Below, in pieces: positions 16,125-24,400 of a stretch of DNA of 46,416 bases (within the stretch, counting starts at the first letter, position 1; each line of letters begins with the position of its first letter). The position numbers were made by a program, and so were the translations under genes. This DNA is from a virus. Location of the stretch: the IMG/VR virus record IMGVR_UViG_3300025132_000068, positions 1-46,416 of that record; one strand, written 5' to 3'. The notes under the pieces are model-generated. The model was not told the origin of the DNA. It worked only from the letters and a program-made list of their open reading frames with translations, and did no database searches.

Positions 16125-16909
16125 ATTTAAGGATTAATACCCGATATGAAGAACTATCCTTGGCTATATATGTACAAACACTTGCACCCTGCAAAATCAG
16201 GATAAAAGTTTTTGATGCAGAACAGCCTAAAACTGTTTTTACCGACAGGTATAAAACCGTAAAAGGAAAAGAGGTTTTTTATGTCAGAATGCCCTTAACT
16301 TCAAGCAAGGTAATTGTAAGCATATACAACGAAGCTGTTGGAAATAAAAGGAAAGGCGAAGATAGTAGCTTTATTGTTACAGAGGTCAAAAAACTTCCGT
16401 TGCAAAAAAGAACAGATGTTGGCGATATAAAAGATTATACCGTTTCAGCTTTTGTAGATTTTGCACAAAGGTTTTCTTTTAATGCCTCGTATTTAGACGA
16501 CAATAAAACTTATCAAAGCCAAAGCGGAGAGTTTTTGATAGAGTATTTACCAAATATAGTAAGTTCAAAAACAGGGAAAAAAATGAAAACCCCTGCTCGA
16601 ATTTCCAAAGTAAATGGTAGAATACAAGTATCAAAAGAAGCGTTTGACACATATACCGTACCTATGCGTATGGCTATATTGTTACACGAATTTTCCCACT
16701 TTTATTTGAATGATAATATGGACGATGAGGTTGAAGCTGACCTTAATGGTCTTTTAATCTATTTAGGCTTGGGCTATCCAAGAATAGAAGGTTATCAGGC
16801 TTTTTTAGAGGTCTTTCAAGAAAGTCCATCACAACAGAACAGAAACCGTTATGATATTATAAATAAATTCATAAGGGATTTTGAGAATAATAAAATGGTA
16901 ATGAATTAA
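16121..16909 (+). CDS. Zinc metalloprotease (HExxH)
   Basis: 262 residues. The C-terminal half contains LLHEFSHFYLN, a full HExxH zinc site, followed by DDEVEADLNGLLIYLGLGYP, where an acidic residue of EVEAD is the likely third ligand. The N-terminal 100 residues are beta-rich. No signal peptide or membrane segment. Zincins of this kind are known in phages. Here it lies inside the structural operon, so a maturation protease for virion proteins is plausible but unproved. Confidence 0.7.
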   Translation: MNLRINTRYEELSLAIYVQTLAPCKIRIKVFDAEQPKTVFTDRYKTVKGKEVFYVRMPLTSSKVIVSIYNEAVGNKRKGEDSSFIVTEVKKLPLQKRTDVGDIKDYTVSAFVDFAQRFSFNASYLDDNKTYQSQSGEFLIEYLPNIVSSKTGKKMKTPARISKVNGRIQVSKEAFDTYTVPMRMAILLHEFSHFYLNDNMDDEVEADLNGLLIYLGLGYPRIEGYQAFLEVFQESPSQQNRNRYDIINKFIRDFENNKMVMN

Positions 16910-16920
16910 AAAAATTAAAC

Positions 16921-17058
16921 ATGGCAAAGAAAATGAACGCATATATGAAAGCACTACAAAAAGCAAGAAAAAGTGGTGCAAGTAGTTTTAAGTACAATGG
17001 CAAAACATACAAGAAAGCTAAGACCAAAACAGGTATGGTAATTTATAAAGCAAGATAA
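16921..17058 (+). CDS. Small basic protein (45 aa)
   Basis: A short frame beginning MAKKMNAYMK. It is lysine-rich with the segment SFKYNGKTYKKAKTKTG, a pattern found in small basic proteins of large DNA viruses and some phages. It fits a DNA-condensing or core peptide. It lies between the protease and the next membrane protein with short gaps on both sides. Confidence 0.6.
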   Translation: MAKKMNAYMKALQKARKSGASSFKYNGKTYKKAKTKTGMVIYKAR

Positions 17059-17059
17059 A

Positions 17060-17317
17060 ATGAAAAATAGTACAATTATAACCTTATTAGCAGGTTTAAG
17101 CCTTTTCTTGTTGTTTGAAAAATATGGTAAAAAGAAAAAAGGTTGCGGTTGCAAAGGAAAAGAGAACAGCCAAGTCGAACCTTCAGATTCTGATGATGTT
17201 GATTGTGAAGAAGCAGTTGATATGATTATGGCAGAAAGAATGAAAACAATGAAAATGTCGCAAGAGGCTTTTGCAAAAATGAGAGAAGAAGAATTAGAAA
17301 AATGTAAAAACTCATAA
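17060..17317 (+). CDS. Small membrane-anchored protein, Cys-containing
   Basis: 85 residues. An N-terminal membrane segment (IITLLAGLSLFLLFEKYG) is followed by KKKKGCGCKGK and an acidic helical tail rich in Met and Glu. The CGC motif next to the membrane could bind metal or form disulfides. Family not recognised. Confidence 0.6.
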   Translation: MKNSTIITLLAGLSLFLLFEKYGKKKKGCGCKGKENSQVEPSDSDDVDCEEAVDMIMAERMKTMKMSQEAFAKMREEELEKCKNS

Positions 17318-17320
17318 AAT

Positions 17321-17761
17321 ATGTCTTTACAGTCAGTAAAAATTTTACCAACAAAAAACAGTTCCGACCAAGAGTGGTTGTCATGGTACTTAGATTTAAA
17401 AAACCTTATAGGTACTAAAAAAGCCAACAGAATTTTTACGATGCTTTGGAATAATGAAGATGGATATACTTCTGATGCAAACTCTACCTATTTAAGAGAA
17501 GAAATGGAAAAATACGGAGTACAAATAGCAGGTGGAGTTATTGGTGATGTAGCTGATTTCTTTTCTACTGCTAAAGGTTACTTTGGTGGATTTTTTACAG
17601 CAGGTAAATGGATTGGAATTGTATTGGCAGGTGTAGTTGTTGTTTCTGTTGGTGGATTACTATTACAGATAGCTTTCAAACCATCAGTAAGACAAGAAGC
17701 TGTAAGAATTGGCACAGCAATAGGTACAAGAGGAATGTCTGAACTCCCCGCAAAAAAATAA
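17321..17761 (+). CDS. Membrane protein of unknown function
   Basis: 146 residues. A soluble N-terminal half (QEWLSWYLDLKNLIGTKKANRIF) precedes a strong membrane segment near residues 98-120 (WIGIVLAGVVVVSVGGLLLQI), with a basic tail of about 25 residues. An amphipathic Gly/Phe region (FFSTAKGYFGGFFTAG) lies just before the segment. Confidence 0.6.
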   Translation: MSLQSVKILPTKNSSDQEWLSWYLDLKNLIGTKKANRIFTMLWNNEDGYTSDANSTYLREEMEKYGVQIAGGVIGDVADFFSTAKGYFGGFFTAGKWIGIVLAGVVVVSVGGLLLQIAFKPSVRQEAVRIGTAIGTRGMSELPAKK

Positions 17762-17767
17762 TTAAGA

Positions 17768-18247
17768 ATGACGAGGCAACAAAAAATAATAGTTTATGCA
17801 AGTGTAAGTGCTTTAAGTATTGGCTATCTGTCTTATAAAGCTATTAGAAGAAATCAAATTTATAACGAATTGATTGGTGTAATAGAAAAAACAGGTGGTG
17901 GATTTAATAAAAGTAAAAATGAAAGTGCATTAAAAGGTACTCTGCACCCCGCAATAGAAAGTCAAAACTTTGATAGGGGTATAATTATTTTACAACCTAA
18001 TGAAGTAAAAAATAGAGCAGAAGCATTATTTAGTGCTATAGATGGGGCAGGAACAGATGAAGAAAAAATAGCTTCAGTAATTACCATGTTCAATGATAAA
18101 TATGCTTTATCACAAGTAGCATCTTTTTATAGAGCAAAATATAATGAAACTCTTTATGATGCACTAAAGGGAGATTTAAGTGATAGCGATTATGAGTATT
18201 ATGTAACAGAAAACATGGCAAAATTACCTGAAGTAAGATTTGTTTAA
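17768..18247 (+). CDS. Membrane-anchored annexin-like repeat protein
   Basis: 159 residues. An N-terminal membrane segment (IIVYASVSALSIGYLSYKAI) precedes a region from about residue 83 that follows one annexin repeat: AEALFSAIDGAGTDEEKI, then a helix, then FYRAKYNETLYDALKGDLS. GxGTDE is the type II calcium-site loop of annexins; G-A-G-T-D-E is intact here. Annexins bind acidic phospholipid through calcium, usually with four repeats; here there is one. The match is by pattern and could be convergent. Confidence 0.5.
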   Translation: MTRQQKIIVYASVSALSIGYLSYKAIRRNQIYNELIGVIEKTGGGFNKSKNESALKGTLHPAIESQNFDRGIIILQPNEVKNRAEALFSAIDGAGTDEEKIASVITMFNDKYALSQVASFYRAKYNETLYDALKGDLSDSDYEYYVTENMAKLPEVRFV

Positions 18248-18257
18248 AAAGTAAGCT

Positions 18258-18770
18258 ATGAATAAAAACACAAAAACACTTTTATATGTATTAGGCGGAG
18301 TAGTAGTATCTGTAGTTGGAGTATTTGCTTATACCCTTTTGAAAAACAGAAAATCTGCTAATATAACTGATTTGAATATAGACGAAGTAATACAAGAGGA
18401 AAGCCAAAATACAGGAACGCAAAATAATCAAATAAGCGATAATGAAGCTGTATTAGGACAAGCTATTCCTTCAAGAGAAAGTTTCCCATTACAAATTGCT
18501 ATGTATGGAAAAAATGTTCATGTAATGCAACAAGCCTTAAAAGAATTAGGAAATTATAGTGGAGAAATAGATGGAAAATTTGGGCAACTAACAGATGATG
18601 CGTTAGATAAAGGCGGTTCAAGGTATAATGGAAGTATGTGTGGTAATTGGCTTGTAGGTGCTTGTGAAGTAACAACAGCAGGATTTAACAGATTGATGTC
18701 TGATGCAAAAAGAGAAAAAGGATTTGATAAAGATTTGGCATTTTTAGAAGCTAAAAAAATGTATTTGTAA
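18258..18770 (+). CDS. Membrane-anchored peptidoglycan-binding protein
   Basis: 170 residues. An N-terminal membrane segment (LLYVLGGVVVSVVGVFAYTL) and a polar linker lead to a PG_binding_1-like domain (MYGKNVHVMQQALKELG, then SGEIDGKFGQLTDDAL), followed by a Cys-containing C-terminus. The domain binds cell-wall glycan or peptide and is usually fused to a hydrolase, but no catalytic domain is visible. It parallels the minus-strand protein at 43959. Confidence 0.65.
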   Translation: MNKNTKTLLYVLGGVVVSVVGVFAYTLLKNRKSANITDLNIDEVIQEESQNTGTQNNQISDNEAVLGQAIPSRESFPLQIAMYGKNVHVMQQALKELGNYSGEIDGKFGQLTDDALDKGGSRYNGSMCGNWLVGACEVTTAGFNRLMSDAKREKGFDKDLAFLEAKKMYL

Positions 18771-18789
18771 CTTATTAAAATGATTTTAC

Positions 18790-19194
18790 ATGAGTTACAC
18801 AACTTATTTGAAGGGGAAAGCACAAGCAAATCAAGATTTAAGGAATAAATATGTGGCAACAAAAACTTGTCCTGAAGCCTTAAAAAACAGAGATGAATTA
18901 CAATTTGTTGTTAGCGACCTTCAAAAAAAAGCTATAAATAGCAGTTATTGGCGAGGCTATGCCGATGCTCATACTCAAAGGCTTGGCGATGTTAGAGCAT
19001 ATTACAATTTTGGTGATTGTGATAATTATTTTAATCGCTACAAAGTAGATAAATTGGGTAAAATAGTAGATAAAAAAAATACTAAAGCCCAAGATTTAAT
19101 AAACGCAGAAACTAATAAACAAAATAGGCTTGTCTTGTTTGTTGGCTTGGCAGTTATGTTAGTTGGAACATTAATTATTTTAAAACGTAAATAG
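18790..19194 (+). CDS. C-terminally anchored protein, paralogue pair
   Basis: 134 residues. A charged helical body with Cys residues (CPEALKNRDELQF, FGDCDNYF) and a C-terminal anchor after NKQNRLVLFVGLAVMLVGT. The next gene has the same plan and a similar end (KEQNKLYFIGAGVLLLGAY), so they may be diverged paralogues. Confidence 0.6.
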   Translation: MSYTTYLKGKAQANQDLRNKYVATKTCPEALKNRDELQFVVSDLQKKAINSSYWRGYADAHTQRLGDVRAYYNFGDCDNYFNRYKVDKLGKIVDKKNTKAQDLINAETNKQNRLVLFVGLAVMLVGTLIILKRK

Positions 19195-19196
19195 TT

Positions 19197-19631
19197 ATGG
19201 CAAGTTTCTTAGAAAGAATGTTACAAATAGAACGCAATAGGAGAGATGCCGAAAGTTCTGCCACTAACATAAACAATTTAGGTATAAATAAGACAAATAA
19301 TTTTACTATTTGTGCAGATTTAGACCAAAAAATTACTCGTTATGATGTGCTTATTGCAGACCTTACAAAAAAAAATGTAAAGGGAAAAGCCTACGGGGAT
19401 TTAATAAAAAAATATAGTTCTGAAAGATTAGAACTACAAAAACAATTTACACAAAAATCGTGTATTGACGTTATAGAATTTCAAAAGTTAGAGGAATCTG
19501 CTGATATATTAGACACGCAGTTTTCTCAAGCTGAAATAGATATTCTTGAAAAATCAAGAAAAGAACAAAATAAACTGTATTTCATTGGTGCAGGAGTTTT
19601 ATTATTAGGTGCATATATAATTATTAGATAA
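19197..19631 (+). CDS. C-terminally anchored protein, paralogue pair
   Basis: 144 residues. Charged helices with two Cys (TICADLDQKITRYDVLIADL and QKSCIDVIEF) lead to a C-terminal anchor. The start comes two bases after the upstream stop, and its stop overlaps the next ATG. A disulfide-linked helical hairpin on the membrane is possible, but this is inference. Confidence 0.6.
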   Translation: MASFLERMLQIERNRRDAESSATNINNLGINKTNNFTICADLDQKITRYDVLIADLTKKNVKGKAYGDLIKKYSSERLELQKQFTQKSCIDVIEFQKLEESADILDTQFSQAEIDILEKSRKEQNKLYFIGAGVLLLGAYIIIR

Positions 19632-19843
19632 TGAGTAAAGAATATAATTATAGAGGTATATATGATAAAGGCGAAGTCGATAGAATAAATGACTTACTTG
19701 GCACTCAAAGAGAACTGTTTATAGAAGAAGAAAAAAAACAGCTTCCAACCCAACAGAAAGTTCAAAAATACTTTTTGATTGCGATGGGGGTTTCATTAAT
19801 TATTGTAATAACTAAAGTTTTATCAAATGGAAAACGCAAATAA
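19631..19843 (+). CDS. Small protein with C-terminal anchor
   Basis: 70 residues. A polar N-terminus (YNYRGIYDKGEVDRINDLLG) and a membrane segment (YFLIAMGVSLIIVITKVL) with a basic tail. Overlaps both neighbours. No family recognised. Confidence 0.55.
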   Translation: MSKEYNYRGIYDKGEVDRINDLLGTQRELFIEEEKKQLPTQQKVQKYFLIAMGVSLIIVITKVLSNGKRK

Positions 19844-20135
19844 CATTTTAAATCCACCTCAAAAAAGTAATTGGGAAGAAAATGACAACTTCGCATCTGA
19901 AACTCTTGAAAAGGGTGAAGGTATTGTAAAAGACATCGTAGAAGGTGCGAAAGATACTTTTAACCTTGCTGTAGAAGAAGCAAAAACTGTTGCACCTGAT
20001 GTAGTTGATGTTTTTGAAGAATCATCAGACAGATTAAATTCAGAACCAAGAATTATCAAAGCTGTCCCTAACAACTATTTGGTCTATGGGGTTGTATTGT
20101 TAGCATCTTATATTATTGTCAAGAAGGTTCTGTAA
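19827..20135 (+). CDS. Acidic protein with C-terminal anchor
   Basis: 102 residues. The body is acidic and helical (GIVKDIVEGAKDTFNLAVEE), with an 11-residue-like periodicity seen in amphipathic lipid-surface helices. The C-terminal anchor is YLVYGVVLLASYIIVKKVL. Its start overlaps the previous gene by 17 bases. Confidence 0.55.
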   Translation: MENANNILNPPQKSNWEENDNFASETLEKGEGIVKDIVEGAKDTFNLAVEEAKTVAPDVVDVFEESSDRLNSEPRIIKAVPNNYLVYGVVLLASYIIVKKVL

Positions 20136-20698
20136 TGAGAAAACTGTTTTTTTACGGTGGTATTGGTATTATAGGGTACGCTTTTTATTCATATTTTAGA
20201 AAGCAATATGACCTTGCAGTAAATTATACCTATCGTCTAAAAAACATTAAAGTCCTTGAACTAACAAAAGAAAAAGCAACTTTAGATTGTACTGTAGAAA
20301 TTAAAAATAAATCTTCTTTTCAAGTAGAAATAAGAGGTTGGGATTTAGTTTTTAAATATAAGGGTGTTGAATTTGCTGATACAAAAAGCAATGAAACATT
20401 TGCAATCCCGCCTGATTCTGAATTTTCTGTAAGTGCAGTTGGAGATTTAGATTTTAAAAATTACAAAAGTGTTTTGTACCCCGCAGTTTTAGATATAGTA
20501 TCAAGAAAACCGATAGATATTGAAGTTGATGGAAAGCTATTTGTAACTTTTATGGGTATAAATAGAACAATTAATTTTAGTAATGAGGAATTTAGATATT
20601 CAGATGATATTATTGAAGAAGTTGGTTTAGGAAAAAAATATGATAAAACTTTAGCAAAAATCCAAGATATATTCGGTAAAATTGGAGTAAAAGTTTAA
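20135..20698 (+). CDS. Membrane-anchored LEA14/WHy-like protein
   Basis: 187 residues. An N-terminal membrane segment (FFYGGIGIIGYAFYSYF) precedes a beta-rich domain resembling the LEA14/WHy (LEA_2) fold: LKNIKVLELTKEKATLDCTV, then IKNKSSFQVEIRGWDL and FAIPPDSEFSVSAVGDLDF. WHy domains occur in bacterial and plant stress proteins and bind unknown ligands. Here it would sit on a membrane surface. The fold call is by strand pattern and the N-terminal K-N-K-S turn. Confidence 0.5.
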   Translation: MRKLFFYGGIGIIGYAFYSYFRKQYDLAVNYTYRLKNIKVLELTKEKATLDCTVEIKNKSSFQVEIRGWDLVFKYKGVEFADTKSNETFAIPPDSEFSVSAVGDLDFKNYKSVLYPAVLDIVSRKPIDIEVDGKLFVTFMGINRTINFSNEEFRYSDDIIEEVGLGKKYDKTLAKIQDIFGKIGVKV

Positions 20699-20728
20699 TT
20701 TTACAAAATAAGAAACATTTAAAAAGAC

Positions 20729-21124
20729 ATGATACAGCAGATTACGAGTAAAATTATGCTTGGTGGTATTTGTAAATATGCAAATATATATCAAGATGAA
20801 GAAAAAAATGTTCAGATAAGAGTGTCTAAAAATGGAGAAGATTCATTAAATTATCAAATGTGTCAAAATTGGCAACCAAAAGAATCGGTAACTTTTAAAG
20901 ACATACTTAATAAAAAAATAGATATTCTTGGTTATGAGCAACTGTCTACTCCTTTTTTGCTTAAGTCGTTAAACTTATACCAAAAAGAGTTTGAGGCAGA
21001 AAATGAAACATTGAGCATATTTCTCTTTAACAGAAATGATAAAGTGGGATTAGCTGTTTTTGAAGATAAGAAAAATTTAAAATTATTAACTCTATCAAAA
21101 CATTTTGAGCAATTAGGATTATAA
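20729..21124 (+). CDS. Uncharacterised protein before the fibre gene
   Basis: 131 residues with no membrane segment, mixed alpha/beta in pattern (IFLFNRNDKVGLAVFEDKKN). Three Cys. It follows a 30-base gap after the WHy-like gene, with a GAAACAT-rich leader. Not recognised. Position suggests an assembly partner of the giant fibre, but that is only context. Confidence 0.55.
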   Translation: MIQQITSKIMLGGICKYANIYQDEEKNVQIRVSKNGEDSLNYQMCQNWQPKESVTFKDILNKKIDILGYEQLSTPFLLKSLNLYQKEFEAENETLSIFLFNRNDKVGLAVFEDKKNLKLLTLSKHFEQLGL

Positions 21125-21403
21125 ATGGCTACTACAAGAAGAAAGACCGTGAGTGTGAGCAACGCTGATATTAATTGGATAAAAGACCAATTACTTGAAC
21201 AGCACACAGTTTTGATGAAACTTAACCAAACTATAATTGGTGATAAAGAGTACGGTCAAAAGGGTCTTGTCGAGCAAGTAAATGACCATAGAAGGTACAT
21301 TCTTAAAGACCAAAATCTCAAAGCTAAATTTGTGGGCGGTACAACTGTTGTAGGTGTTGTATGGACTTTATTGCTCAAGTTTTGGGATAAAATTTTTGCT
21401 TAA
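21125..21403 (+). CDS. Holin/XhlA-like membrane protein
   Basis: 92 residues. A helical N-terminal region (INWIKDQLLEQHTVLMKLNQ) is followed by GDKEYGQKGLVEQVNDHRRY and a C-terminal membrane segment (FVGGTTVVGVVWTLLLKFW). This plan resembles XhlA-type hemolysin/holin accessory proteins of phages. It could permeabilise the membrane at lysis or anchor the fibre. Evidence is architecture and motif only. Confidence 0.45.
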   Translation: MATTRRKTVSVSNADINWIKDQLLEQHTVLMKLNQTIIGDKEYGQKGLVEQVNDHRRYILKDQNLKAKFVGGTTVVGVVWTLLLKFWDKIFA

Positions 21404-21406
21404 AAT

Positions 21407-24400
21407 ATGAGCATTCAGGTATCTTTAGCCAACGATATTAAAGTCGTTCAGGGCAATGGTTTAGCTATCTTTTTAGATAGCGATACAAACCTTATAACCC
21501 TGAAAGATACTAATGGGTGTGTTCAAGCCCTTGACAGTTATATATTACAAGAGGGGATTACTGAAATCATAGCGGGTTGTTGTATAACAGGTGGTGGTAC
21601 ATCTGCAATAGTTACAATTAATCACGCAGACACTTCTTCTTTAGATGGCGACTATGGTGCTACAGGCTCACAAAATGGCTGTTACATTAAATCTGTTACA
21701 GTTGATGGTCTTGGACATTTAACAGGAGTAACAAGTGCTAATTTTGATACAAGATATTTAGGAATTTGTGCTTGTGCTTGTGATTCAGCTTGTTTAAACG
21801 CTTTAGACCCTGATTACTATTTAAACTTTTGTAATTTTTTCAATGTTCCACCATTAGGAGATATAACTGATGTTATTGCAGGAGATGGTTTAGGTGGTGG
21901 TGGTTGTTGTGGCTGTATTACTTTATGTAACACAGATAAAGGTTCAGACCAAGCAATTATAAAAAGAATTGCAGATAATTCTTCAACAGTATTTACAGCT
22001 TCTACCAATAATGATTTGTTTTGTATTGTTGGAACAGGGGGTGTAAGCACATCTATAAGTGGAGATACTTTAACAATATCTTCTTCAACTGTTGCAAATA
22101 ATTGTCAAATTCAGGTTTCAGCAGGTACAGGTTTAAGTGGTGGCGGGTGTTTTAACCTAAATCAAAGTTCTAATTGTACACTAACTTTAAACAACTGCGA
22201 CAGAGGTTCACAGCAAAATATATTTAAAAACATTGCTGTTTCAGGGCAAAATACAATAATTGCAGGTTCAAATACAGCTACACTAACTTTAGTTGAAGGT
22301 GCTAACATTGATATTACTACTTGTACTGCTGACGGTTCAGTAACTATAAGTAGCACACAAACTTCTCCTAATAATTGTCAAATACAAATTACAGGCGGAG
22401 ATGGTCTTGGTGGAAGTGCAACTTTTACTTTAAATCAAGCTACAAACGGTAGTTTTTCTCTATGCAACACAGACAAAGGTTCTGACCAATGCTTTTTTCA
22501 AAACATAGCGGTAGTTGGGTCATGCACGATAACAGCAGACACTAATGCCGACACCGTTTGTTTATCAGCAGGAACAGGTATTACTCTAACCTCTGACAGC
22601 TCTCAAGATTTAATTACGATAGGTACTACAGCTACAGGCTGTACAGGAACAGTAACCGAAGTATGTGTACAAAGTGGCACAACAGGTTCTGATTTTAATG
22701 TTTCGGGTAGTCCGATTACAACTTCAGGAACAATTACTTTAAACTTGCCAATAGCAAGTGCGACCAAAACGGGTAAATTATCATGCACAGATTGGGCAAC
22801 ATTTAATAGTAAAACATCATGCACAGGAACAGTAACAAGCGTAGGGTTTTGCACAGCAGAAGGGGGAACAGATGTCAATGTATCAGGAAGTCCGATAACG
22901 TCAAGCGGGGACATAACATTAAATATACCGATTGCAAGTGCAACAAAAACAGGTAAATTATCATCAACTGATTGGAGTGATTTTGATGCAAAAGTAGATG
23001 ATGTTACAGCAGGTTCAGGTATTGCAGTAAGTGGAACTGATACTATTGAAGTAACAAATACTGACAAAGGTTCAGACCAATGTATATTTAAAACATTTGC
23101 AGTTTCAGGACAAAATGATATTGTAGCTGATTCAAATAGCGATACTGTTACTTTTGCAGGTTCAGGTATTGCTATAACAACTGATGATGCTACAGATACC
23201 ATTACATTCACCGTTACTGATGCAGGTGGTACGGTTACAGAGATTTGTGGTGCAGTAGGAACAACGGGAACAGATTTTAATGTTTCAGGAAGTCCAATAA
23301 CGACAAGCGGAACTCTAACCTTTAACCTTCCTGATGCGAGTGCAACATCGAGAGGTGCATTAACAAGTACAGATTGGAGTACATTTAATTCAAAAACAAC
23401 TTGCACGGGTACAGTAACAAGTGTTCAAATTGGTGGGGGACAAGGAATTGTGGCAACAGGAACTAATCCTGTTACAACAAGTGGGACTATAAATCTTGCA
23501 GTTTGCCTTAATGAATTAACAACAACAACAGATAATGATTGCGGTTGTTATTTTGCTGTAGTAGATTCTTCAGGTGTACAAAGTAAACTTTGTAAATCAA
23601 ACATAAATAATTCAGGATTCAACAATGATGCGGGATATACAACCTGTACAGGAACTGTATCGAGTGTAGGATTGTCAGCAGGAACAGGAATATCCGTTTC
23701 AGGAAGCCCTGTTACAGGAAGCGGAACTATGACGGTTACAAATACTGACCGTGGTTCTTCTCAATGCATTTTTAAATGTGTGGCTGTTTCAGGACAAACA
23801 ACAATCGAAGCTGATAGCAATGCCGATACATTAACCTTTGCAGAGGGAACGGGTATTACTATAACAACTGATGATTCAACAGATACCATTACGATTTCAA
23901 ATGAAGGTGCAGACGGAACAGTAACTTGTATAAATTTTGCTACAGATGAATCGGGTACTAATGTAGGAGTTTCAGGTGTTCCGATTACAACAAGTGGAAC
24001 AATAACTTTATCTATACCTGAAGCAAGTGCTACTTCTACAGGTAAACTTACTGCAACTGATTGGAGTACATTCAACTCTAAAACCACCTGTACGGGAACT
24101 GTAACAAGTGTTGGTCTTACAACAGGAACAACAGGGACAGATGTAAATGTTTCAGGAAGCCCCGTTACAGGAAGTGGTAATATAACTTTAAATATACCTA
24201 CTGCAAGTGCTACAAAAAGAGGTGCATTATCATCTACTGATTGGAGTACATTTAACTCTAAAACTACTTGTACAGGTACAGTTACAAGCGTGGGTCTTGC
24301 TACTGATGAAACGGGAACAGACGTAGCTGTGTCAGGTAGCCCTATAACGGGAAGTGGCGATATAACCCTTTCTATTCCTGTAGCCAATGCAACTAAAACA

